From NCBI GenBank assembly GCA_964498785.1, contig CAZCJL010000168.1:1-11713 (forward strand): a stretch of 11,713 nt of DNA. Reading direction: 5' to 3'. How positions within the stretch are numbered: position 1 is the stretch's first letter; the number at the start of each line of letters is the position of its first letter. The notes beneath the pieces are model-generated. The model saw nothing but the letters and a program-made list of their open reading frames with translations, was not told where the DNA came from and searched no databases. Origin of the DNA: Mariaggregatimicrobium sp964498785 (GTDB lineage Bacteria; Zhuqueibacterota; Zhuqueibacteria; Thermofontimicrobiales; Thiofontviventaceae). Both the position numbers and the translations under genes were made by a program. Shown here in pieces: positions 6,601 to 11,713 of this stretch.

Positions 6601-6910
6601 ACACGTCAGCCGGAATGGTGATACCGGTTTTTAGCTCAAAATGTTCTTCAATAAAATCAATATCCGGCTTCTGGCGAATAAATATTAATTTGGCGAGTTG
6701 TTCCTCGTTTTCTCGATAATTGAAAAAGCGATTTTTTTTCTTTCCGTAGCTGTCGCCATATTTATACTCATAAAAGTCGACAGCATTGTCAAACGCTTTT
6801 CGATATGCTTTCTGAAGATCGGATTTGTTGCCATGAAAGACTGTTTTGACGACATTTTTGAGCGCCTGTTCAGAGGCAATTTTAACGATTAACGCGGCAA
6901 TATCAATCAT
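3611..6910 (-). CDS. NACHT STAND NTPase with C-terminal FGE/C-type-lectin-like domain; proposed DGR target
   Basis: This 1099-residue protein appears to be a three-part receptor. Residues 1-330 are largely helical and carry no effector motif I recognise. Residues about 335-700 are a NACHT NTPase: Walker A GDAGVGKTT (343-351), Walker B IILDGLDE (431-438), the TSRP sensor strand (466-469) and the late GFSHRSLQEYLAA motif (671-683) typical of bacterial STAND proteins. Residues about 815-1087 are a formylglycine-generating-enzyme (FGE-sulfatase) fold: FIMGDNNFDQD, YFIGQYPVTNKEFAAFIN, RLPTEAEWEYACRAGT (944-959), HGNVWEWCLDWYD (1011-1023) and the terminal RGGGW...GFRLV. In DGR systems this fold is a common scaffold for diversified ligand binding. 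STAND proteins normally stay inactive until a ligand triggers NTP-driven assembly; several defend against phages. The ATG at 6910 has AGGAGA six bases upstream. No signal peptide or membrane segment is seen, so it should be cytoplasmic. Sensing of foreign molecules by the variable tip is inference. Confidence 0.93.
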   Translation of the reverse strand: MIDIAALIVKIASEQALKNVVKTVFHGNKSDLQKAYRKAFDNAVDFYEYKYGDSYGKKKNRFFNYRENEEQLAKLIFIRQKPDIDFIEEHFELKTGITIPADVLLGFIRKLHYELRQFRECEDILIEKDKYHALMNIDKNTDDMAQNIKRLTNHFVKEEEKEQSKPLFWKDLFEAFKTRQLHVISIKHVGGGLLGPEVLPLEDVFFEQDAGERTLSFRKDTSGRQKGAGDFADLFGEMTVCEGHIWRALQERQINSSQVKQLTSEIDKENIRKIAGEFATKYNERSTVVSNVQFQQIVEQLAKKFELDSIRVIAALSLFFTESMKREPVLEVLKPPCSAFVIGDAGVGKTTVMRMLSLNLFKRCEAGEENVPLPLFVRLDKIENYITEKQCIHEAKNALFAYISDHWKSHLSHESDISATAIEQCELPLQIILDGLDEIPSSNIREKLILAARDLVQQNICNIIITSRPTAVDSTLIKTSQLTEIRLLELTTEQTNAFVDNFFTIYNYPNSGVRDSEKFTSALALSEAAMQFSGNPLYLTVMILMHKKNEVLPKKRLDLYAEFYQMLLLQRARGKFEGKYAEKPMFQLLDEKLIKWGEAVYTPLLQWIAYLTHSSDADSVSIEQKHVIAAIKHEALENEIKQITLTDVAKRFINFADEELGLLVSRGQFYGFSHRSLQEYLAAMHLADFQKQPTIEQFWNNQALKKPDRWMEVSRLLFCKLLDKKFFGNWVRNINDTDDLRVIQLINSIIFDMEEFFPGGGGIQSQKENVLAALKARRNRSHNSPDMFLACSDAIGSMDVPFIDVSDPPLVKLEAEEPFIMGDNNFDQDWAKPEFKATLSTYFIGQYPVTNKEFAAFINDRGYSNERYWYSAHKALDFDGRDFLKKLKRKIPQYWEDDRFGKKRPLTPVVGICWFEALAYCLWWNEKYGKLWAEKHNCDDVLVRLPTEAEWEYACRAGTKTPFNTGENLTTDQANYHGNYPYKDFPKGTYLAKTTTVGSYPPNDWKLFDMHGNVWEWCLDWYDGNFYEKCQKAEPVVNPINAVQGSGRVLRGGGWDDCALICRSAFRNGNYPDDRLSIIGFRLVFVPQSVGSSSDLPMS
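3650..3778 (-). other. Proposed DGR variable repeat (VR) in the receptor's FGE tip
   Basis: Residues about 1045-1087 match the usual DGR pattern RVLRGGxW...CRSAxR...PDxR...IGFRLV. Invariant-looking codons (TGG, CGG, TCA, GCG, CGC, CCT, GGC) alternate with positions that end only in C or T: D1056 and D1057 GAC, C1058 TGT, L1060 CTC, I1061 ATC, F1066 TTT, N1068 AAC, G1069 GGC, N1070 AAC, Y1071 TAT, D1074 GAT, L1076 CTC, S1077 AGC, I1078 ATT. All fourteen can arise from AAC or AAT template codons by changing only adenines. The boundaries are estimates, because the matching template repeat is not in the window to align against. Confidence 0.8.
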
Positions 6911-7021
6911 GATATTCTCCTGTGGAAGGTGTTAAATTGGGATGCCTGATCGTAATTGAATTATTATTCCAATTCATGCTTTGCATACAAGTTAAATTTG
7001 TTATAATTTAATAAAAGATTG

Positions 7022-7062
7022 TTAAAAAATCAAATAGTTAATGCTAATATTCGATTTTTTAA
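7022..7062. repeat. 10-bp AT-rich inverted repeat, possible operator
   Basis: TTAAAAAATC at 7022-7031 and GATTTTTTAA at 7053-7062 are perfect inverted arms with a 21-base spacer, so the arm centres lie about three helical turns apart. The inner eight bases of each arm are the same as the arms of the inverted repeat over the DUF559 ribosome binding site. It could bind a dimeric regulator upstream of the receptor, but A/T runs make chance matches likely. Confidence 0.3.
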
Positions 7063-7069
7063 AGTTTTT

Positions 7070-7102
7070 ATCCGGCTTAATCCGTCACATCCGTTTGATC
7101 CG
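7070..7102. repeat. Four ATCCG pentamers phased at 9-10 bp
   Basis: ATCCG starts at 7070, 7080, 7089 and 7098. I recall similar runs of spaced ATCCG words as a dispersed short intergenic repeat in many bacterial genomes, so this is probably a decayed copy of such an element and not a binding-site array. The spacing close to one helical turn leaves the second option open. Confidence 0.4.
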
Positions 7103-7251
7103 CATTCCATGCTTTTATAACACTCTATGAATTACCTATTTGTTACTCGGTTGCACTTAATGAGTCTTATTCAAAAATGATAATATTTTTATTGTTTAAT
7201 TTTTAATAGTTTATCTATTATATTTTACGATAATTATTAAATTAATATAAC

Positions 7252-7279
7252 TTGACAAATATCGTAATTTGTTTATATT
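7252..7279 (+). promoter_or_regulatory. Sigma70-like promoter for the glycan gene cluster
   Basis: TTGACA at 7252-7257 is followed after 16 bases by TATATT at 7274-7279. It lies about 100 bases before the deacetylase start and points into it. The match to the housekeeping consensus is good, though the surrounding sequence is very AT-rich. If the host were a true Bacteroidetes with its different -33/-7 consensus, this call would weaken. Confidence 0.5.
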
Positions 7280-7378
7280 TTAAAGTTCATTGCTATATTT
7301 TCATAATTAAATTGATTTTTAAGAAAATGATTTAGTCACGTCAGTAACAAAATAACCGAAATCAGGAGCAGATAGTTC

Positions 7379-8443
7379 ATGATAAATTCACCATTAAATG
7401 AATTGTTGCAATTTCTAAAAGAATTTATCAGTGGCAAATATCCTGATTATATTCTTAAAAATCGAATTACCACTGAGGTGCCAGTATTTACATACCACAG
7501 TATAACGAGTTGGCAATTTGAAAATCATCTACTTTTTTTAATGAAAAATGAATATCAAACTCTGAATGCCGATGAATTACGCGTGGGAATAGATAATCCC
7601 ACAACTGGCGATAAAAATTCGATCGCAATAACGTTTGACGATGGGTTGCGTGAAATTTATGATACCGTCTTTCCTTTGCTAAAAAAGTACTCATTTAAAA
7701 TAATTGCCTTCATTCTCCCCCACTGGGTCGGAAAACCAGGAATGTTAACGTGGCCGCAGATCAAAGAAATGCATGAGAGTGGCTATGTTGATTTTCAATC
7801 GCATTCGATGAGTCATCCGGCGATTTTTATCTCTCCGAAATTAATTGATTTTTATCATCCCATGCTCACGCATAAAAAAGCATGGAGCATTCCCGTGGTA
7901 TCGGGAGAAAATCATCCGCCGGAATGGGGGACGCCGTTATTTGAGAGTGGTTCCCGCTTCTGCGATAAAAAACGATTTCTCCCCAATGAAAAACTGGTAA
8001 TTAGCTGTATCAACCATGTCCGTGAAAATGGTGGCGAGAACTTTTTCACGAAAAAAGGCTGGCGCCGCGAACTGGTTTCAATTACGAAAAGTGAAAATAC
8101 AATTCAGGGGAGATTTGAAATGGAACGCGAACAAACATCACAGATTTTCAAAGAACTACATGATTCCAAACTTATTATTGAAGCGCAATTATCAAAGACT
8201 GTATCGCATTTTGCATTCCCCTGGAACCAGCTCGGTATTCTTGCTTCCGGGCTGCTTGCGAAAGCAGGTTACACAACTGCTTTCATCGGGCTTTCCGGTG
8301 ATAACGTATCGCTGCCGATTCGTACGGTCAGGCGAGTGAGTGGCATTTTTTTGAAATGCTTACCCGGAACAGGCAGGCAATCCTTTTTCAAAACGCTGCT
8401 GCGACAATTGACGCTTCGCATTAAACATGGCACTCCTTATTGA
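7379..8443 (+). CDS. Polysaccharide deacetylase (NodB domain) family protein
   Basis: This 354-residue protein has the carbohydrate esterase 4 (NodB) layout: VPVFTYHSI (34-42), metal-site motif 1 TFDDG (85-89, D87 and D88), motif 2 SHSMSHP (141-147, H142 and H146) and a motif-3-like HFAFPW (277-282). Such enzymes remove N- or O-acetyl groups from polymeric or lipid-linked sugars using a bound metal. An insertion of roughly 120 residues separates motifs 2 and 3, longer than in minimal family members. No signal peptide is visible, so the substrate may be a cytoplasmic sugar intermediate. AGGAG at 7364-7368 sets the start. It is the first gene of a probable three-gene operon, 42 bases before the glycosyltransferase. 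The exact substrate cannot be told. Confidence 0.87.
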   Translation: MINSPLNELLQFLKEFISGKYPDYILKNRITTEVPVFTYHSITSWQFENHLLFLMKNEYQTLNADELRVGIDNPTTGDKNSIAITFDDGLREIYDTVFPLLKKYSFKIIAFILPHWVGKPGMLTWPQIKEMHESGYVDFQSHSMSHPAIFISPKLIDFYHPMLTHKKAWSIPVVSGENHPPEWGTPLFESGSRFCDKKRFLPNEKLVISCINHVRENGGENFFTKKGWRRELVSITKSENTIQGRFEMEREQTSQIFKELHDSKLIIEAQLSKTVSHFAFPWNQLGILASGLLAKAGYTTAFIGLSGDNVSLPIRTVRRVSGIFLKCLPGTGRQSFFKTLLRQLTLRIKHGTPY

Positions 8444-8485
8444 GAGCCGGGCTGAAATAATAACTTAATGCTTACGAGAATGGTC

Positions 8486-9679
8486 ATGAAAATCTTATTC
8501 TATTGCAGTAAATTTCCGCCACTTGCCGGCGGCGCCGGGATTGATGCTTTTCAACTGGGAAAAGATTTAAGCGTGAGAAATTATCAGGTATTTGTTGTGT
8601 GCGAGGGTATTAAAGGTTTACCAAAGCATGAACAGATTAATGAAAACTTTCATGTTTATCGCGAGCGTGCTCCTTTTTTCAGGAAAAATGGTAACGGATT
8701 TTATTTCCTTTTACTCTGTTTTATGATCGGCATGAAGGGAATCCGTTTAATTCTTCGCCATAAAATTGATCTTCTTCATATTCACGACGCGGCCACGGGA
8801 ATTGCCGGACTGATCACCCACTTCATCACAAGAATACAAACTGTTTTTAAGTTCGGCGGAAGCATGACGTATGAATATATGTGCAATGCCGCAGGTAGTA
8901 AATGGAATCCTGTTGTCGGTGAAAATTGGGTCTGGCAAAATGTGCATGGTTTTGCAAAGTTAGTCTTCGCAATTGAAAAAATGTTTTACTATGAATTCGA
9001 CTGCATTTATCCGATTGCGAAATATTTATCCAATATGCTACAGGAACATCTCCACATTAATGGAAGCAAGGTAACAATAATTCATAACGGCGTTGATACA
9101 CACGTTATCAAGAAGGAAAAATTTATTAATATCAAAGAAAAGTTGAATATCCACAAGTTAATTTTTACCGGAGTGCGGTTCATTCGATGTAAAGGTGTGG
9201 ATGTACTGATTAACGCCTGTCTTCCCATTCTGAATAAGTATGACGCGCATCTGGTAATTTCTGGCAGCGGTCCTGCGGAAAAGGGGCTCAAGAAACTGGC
9301 GCAGGATAATCCACGGATATTATTTACCGGTAATTTATCCTGGAACGAAAATTTAAATTATGTGCGCTCTGCCGACGTTTTTGTACTGCCGTCTTTTGTG
9401 GACAAAACACCAAGTTGTTTAATGGAGGCGCTGGCCCTGGAAGTCCCCTCCATTGCTTCTGATATTGATGGAATTAAAGAATTGATAACTCCGGGCGGTG
9501 GATTTCTAGTCCCTCCTAATAATCCCTCAGCAATTCGTGACAAAATTAAATGGATTTTTGACCATCCGGTGGAATCCGTAAACATAGGAATTAAAGGACG
9601 GTCGTTTATGAAACAAAATTTTGAATGGGAAAAAACCAGGGATCAAATTGAATCTCTTTATTATAACCTGAAAATCTAA
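8486..9679 (+). CDS. Glycosyltransferase family 4-like (GT-B) protein
   Basis: This is a two-domain GT-B glycosyltransferase that would move a sugar from a nucleotide donor to a growing glycan on the cytoplasmic membrane face. The N-terminal half opens MKILFYCSKFPPLAGGAG with the glycine loop, and IDLLHIHD follows. The C-terminal half has VTIIHNGVD, LIFTGVRFIRCKGVDVL, AHLVISGSGP, ILFTGNL, ADVFVLPS and PSCLMEALALEVPSIASDIDGIKE. I chose the ATG at 8486 (398 residues): it gives the family-typical MKI start and has GAGA eight bases upstream. ATGs at 8468 and 8480 are alternatives in the same frame. In the donor-binding E-x7-E motif the first glutamate is replaced by aspartate (DKTPSCLME). A hydrophobic stretch near FYFLLLCFMIGMKGIRLIL may sit at the membrane. 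Neighbours suggest envelope or surface glycan assembly. Confidence 0.9.
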   Translation: MKILFYCSKFPPLAGGAGIDAFQLGKDLSVRNYQVFVVCEGIKGLPKHEQINENFHVYRERAPFFRKNGNGFYFLLLCFMIGMKGIRLILRHKIDLLHIHDAATGIAGLITHFITRIQTVFKFGGSMTYEYMCNAAGSKWNPVVGENWVWQNVHGFAKLVFAIEKMFYYEFDCIYPIAKYLSNMLQEHLHINGSKVTIIHNGVDTHVIKKEKFINIKEKLNIHKLIFTGVRFIRCKGVDVLINACLPILNKYDAHLVISGSGPAEKGLKKLAQDNPRILFTGNLSWNENLNYVRSADVFVLPSFVDKTPSCLMEALALEVPSIASDIDGIKELITPGGGFLVPPNNPSAIRDKIKWIFDHPVESVNIGIKGRSFMKQNFEWEKTRDQIESLYYNLKI

Positions 9680-9755
9680 AATGATCTCAATTTTCATTTA
9701 TTGAGTGTCTGATATTCTTTGACTATTTGGAAATTAACGAAAGGAGACATACAGC

Positions 9756-10697
9756 ATGAACATTTCTCACATCGTTAGCGGTCTCCCCCATTTAGCCGCT
9801 TCTGTTATAGGTACAAAAAAGGCGCCTCCGCCGATCTATCTCCAGATTGAACCGACTTCCCGCTGTAATTTAAATTGTGTGATGTGCTTTCGTGACGAAT
9901 GCCCTTATGAATTAAACATGGATATGTCACTCTCGTTTTTTAAAGAAATTATCGATTCATTTCCATTGAAATATGTATATCTGACAGGATATGGCGAGCC
10001 ATTTTTAAATAAAGATATTATTGAAATGATCGACTACGCCGCAGATGCAGGTGCTTCTGTTGAGGTGACGTCCAACGGGACGCTGCTGGATCGTGCGATG
10101 TGTGAAAAAGTAATCAGCTCCGGATTAACGCGGCTCAATATTTCCCTGGACGGTATTACGACAAATAAAATATTGAGAGGCGTCCCGGCAACCCGCATTT
10201 TGAAAGCCATCGAACAAATATCAGATTTAAATACAGGTGGTAAACTTGATGTGAACATTAATACCGTGGTTCTGAAAGACAATGAGGATGATTTGATAAA
10301 CCTTGTGGATGCACTGGCGCCTTTTCCGGTGACATTAAATTTGAAAACAAACCGGCCAAATAAAAATTATAAAAAGTATCGCAATGACAGTGCGGTTCTC
10401 AATGCGATACACAGAGCACACGCAAAAGGTCTGAAAGTGAATTACTTGAAATACAAATATACCCCCTATTGCTATCGGATTTATTTTGCCGGAAATGTGA
10501 ATGTGAACGGCGAGCTATTTGTCTGCTGTAATTTGTTTAAAAAAGTCGGCTATATCATGGATGGTGGCTGGAATTCACCTGAATTTCAGGAATTCAGAGG
10601 CAGATTCAAGAAAGAGTTCCCGGACGAATGCCTTATCTGTAACCTGCCATTCAACCAGAAAGTACACAAGGTCGCAGGATTCCTGAAACGAAGATAA
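9756..10697 (+). CDS. Radical SAM protein with SPASM-like C-terminus
   Basis: This 313-residue protein is a radical S-adenosylmethionine enzyme. CNLNCVMC (C37, C41, C44) would bind the 4Fe-4S cluster that cleaves SAM, and YLTGYGEPFLN (75-85) and VEVTSNGTLL (102-111) are core barrel motifs that contact SAM. The C-terminal part has further cysteines (C239, C257, C258, C292, C295) in the CxxCN style of SPASM/twitch domains, which hold auxiliary clusters. AAGGAG at 9741-9746 sets the start. It follows the glycosyltransferase by 76 bases on the same strand. Family members act on peptides, lipids, sugars or other small molecules. The glycan neighbours favour a sugar or envelope substrate, but nothing in the sequence fixes it. 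Confidence 0.88.
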   Translation: MNISHIVSGLPHLAASVIGTKKAPPPIYLQIEPTSRCNLNCVMCFRDECPYELNMDMSLSFFKEIIDSFPLKYVYLTGYGEPFLNKDIIEMIDYAADAGASVEVTSNGTLLDRAMCEKVISSGLTRLNISLDGITTNKILRGVPATRILKAIEQISDLNTGGKLDVNINTVVLKDNEDDLINLVDALAPFPVTLNLKTNRPNKNYKKYRNDSAVLNAIHRAHAKGLKVNYLKYKYTPYCYRIYFAGNVNVNGELFVCCNLFKKVGYIMDGGWNSPEFQEFRGRFKKEFPDECLICNLPFNQKVHKVAGFLKRR

Positions 10698-10713
10698 TCG
10701 ATGTGCTGATATA

Positions 10714-10826
10714 AAAAGAAAACCCTCTCAAAGATGTCATTTCATGAAAATCACAGGTCCGCCAACCTGAGCAGTGTGAAACACTACACAAGATTTTCAT
10801 TGATTTTTAAAAGAGGGTTTTCTTTT
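10714..10826. terminator. Cloverleaf inverted repeat, probable bidirectional terminator
   Basis: A perfect 15-bp closing stem (AAAAGAAAACCCTCT at 10714-10728 with its exact complement at 10812-10826) encloses a perfect 9-bp stem (ATGAAAATC 10744-10752 / GATTTTCAT 10792-10800). Inside that are two side-by-side hairpins, CAGGT-ACCTG (10754-10769, 6-base loop) and AGTGT-GAA-ACACT (10773-10785). The closing stem holds an A-run on the left and a T-run on the right, so read either way it ends a transcript after a stem. It starts 16 bases after the radical SAM stop codon. The multi-arm interior is more than a terminator needs and looks like a small mobile or structured element. Confidence 0.75.
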
Positions 10827-10943
10827 CAAATTATTTGTTAACTAATATAAACATTTTTTATCATAAAGTCAACTAAAAACGAAACATCTCCTCACCAAAT
10901 CGGTTTAATTTTCTTAACTTAAAAATAATCACAAAGGAATCGG

Positions 10944-11660
10944 ATGCCGCAAAAATTATTTATCATAAGCTGTCACGTTCTTTGGCGGGAGTTATGTTAC
11001 TACGCGTCGAAATCTGAAAATGTATTCACATTTGATTTTTTGAAGCAGGGTCTGCATGATACTCCGGACACGCTCCGGCAGCAGGTGCAACAATCCGTTG
11101 ATAATGCACCGGATGAGTGTGACGCGATTCTGTTGGGTTACGGATTGTGCAGTAACGGGATCGTTGGGATTACTGCGCGGGATAAAAAGTTGGTAGTCAT
11201 GCGGGGACACGATTGCATTACGTTTCTGCTCGGTTCCCGGCAGCGCTATCAGCAGTATTTTGAAAAACACCCGGGAACGTACTGGTACAGCCCCGGCTGG
11301 ATAGAAACCGGCTCCCACCCCATGCCGGGCAGGGAGCGGCTGAATTTGCTTCGCAAAAATTACAGTGAAAAATATGGTGAGGAAAATGCGGACTACCTGA
11401 TGGAAATGGAGCAGCGCTGGATTCACGATTATTCCCGGGCAACTTATATTGATTTTGGCAACTTTGAATCCGGCCATTATAAAGCATATTCCAAAAAGTG
11501 CGCCCGTGAATTGAATTGGGAATACGACGAGCAGGTCGGCGAACCGGATTTGATCATCAATTTTGTGAACGGCAACTGGGATTCGGAAAATTATTTAATC
11601 GCGGAGCCAGGACAAACAATTGAGGCTTCCTTTGATGACAGTATTGTACGGGCAAAATGA
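10944..11660 (+). CDS. DUF1638 domain-containing protein
   Basis: This 238-residue protein matches the DUF1638 pattern from start to end: an early ISCHVLWRELCYY (8-20), LLGYGLCSNGIVG (63-75), VVMRGHDCITFLLGS (84-98) and YWYSPGWIETG (113-123). The conserved C10, C69, H89 and C91 look like a metal- or cofactor-binding set. Members are found in several bacteria and methanogenic archaea, where I recall some lying near corrinoid methyltransferase genes, but no reaction is established. AAAGGA six bases before the ATG supports the start. It lies beyond the cloverleaf terminator and so is probably a separate transcript from the glycan cluster. Only 53 bases remain after its stop, and no gene is visible in them. 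Confidence 0.85.
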   Translation: MPQKLFIISCHVLWRELCYYASKSENVFTFDFLKQGLHDTPDTLRQQVQQSVDNAPDECDAILLGYGLCSNGIVGITARDKKLVVMRGHDCITFLLGSRQRYQQYFEKHPGTYWYSPGWIETGSHPMPGRERLNLLRKNYSEKYGEENADYLMEMEQRWIHDYSRATYIDFGNFESGHYKAYSKKCARELNWEYDEQVGEPDLIINFVNGNWDSENYLIAEPGQTIEASFDDSIVRAK

Positions 11661-11713
11661 GGGAGCAATTCCCAAAAGTTGGTAATTTCTCGTGGAGCTG
11701 TATCATAAGTTTG

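Larger units (their letters stand above)
6911..7378. promoter_or_regulatory. AT-rich divergent intergenic region
   Basis: These 468 bases separate the receptor (minus) from the deacetylase (plus), so promoters for both must lie here. The receptor's Shine-Dalgarno AGGAGA is at 6921-6916 on the minus strand. The region also holds a 10-bp inverted repeat (7022-7062), four phased ATCCG pentamers (7070-7102) and a plausible plus-strand promoter (7252-7279). I found no ORF, tRNA or long hairpin. I could not pick out a convincing minus-strand promoter, because too many AT-rich hexamers qualify. Confidence 0.6.

Noticed and set aside
607..6892. Plus-strand open frames opposite the reverse transcriptase and receptor genes
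   Set aside because: They are antisense shadows of well-supported coding sequence with no family motifs.
9682..9705. Short inverted repeat CTCAA...TTGAG after the glycosyltransferase as a terminator
   Set aside because: It has only five AT-rich pairs with a 10-base loop and no T-run, and the next gene follows closely on the same strand.
10992..11487. Minus-strand open frames opposite the DUF1638 gene
   Set aside because: The plus-strand protein matches a known domain over its full length. The antisense frames lack motifs and ribosome binding sites.

Overview
This is bacterial DNA, AT-rich, with good AGGAG-type ribosome binding sites on most genes. The right-hand genes are glycan-type functions typical of a Gram-negative-like envelope, and the left half is accessory DNA full of palindromic intergenic repeats. 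The style (DGR with an HRDC accessory, NACHT-FGE target, DUF559, GC-rich CCCCCTT repeats) suggests an uncultured FCB-group-like or related lineage. The sequence alone does not fix the phylum.

Left half, all genes on the minus strand, read right to left: a 1099-aa NACHT-type STAND NTPase with a C-terminal FGE-sulfatase/C-type-lectin-like domain (6910-3611); an array of four structured repeat units (3532-2411); a small DUF559 PD-(D/E)XK nuclease (2287-1910); a fifth repeat unit plus a 3 x 45-bp tandem repeat (1880-1562); a two-ORF accessory gene ending in an HRDC domain (1494-1034); and a diversity-generating retroelement (DGR) reverse transcriptase (1059-61). The last 40-odd residues of the FGE domain look like a DGR variable repeat: every candidate variable codon is NNC or NNT, as expected if it was copied from AAC/AAT template codons by adenine mutagenesis. 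I read the left half as one system, a reverse transcriptase that hypermutates the sensor tip of a STAND immune-type receptor. The template repeat is not in the window and is predicted to lie left of position 1.

The accessory ORF pair is joined by an in-frame A AAA AAA slippery heptamer; a -1 shift there would give one 153-aa protein. The five repeat cores share an 18-bp terminal inverted repeat enclosing three hairpins, one of which shows a compensatory pair change between copies.

Right half, plus strand: after a 468-bp AT-rich divergent intergenic region come a NodB-type polysaccharide deacetylase (7379-8443), a GT4-like glycosyltransferase (8486-9679) and a radical SAM/SPASM-like enzyme (9756-10697), probably one envelope or surface glycan operon. 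It is closed by a cloverleaf-shaped element with a 15-bp closing stem that should act as a terminator (10714-10826). A separate DUF1638 gene (10944-11660) follows.
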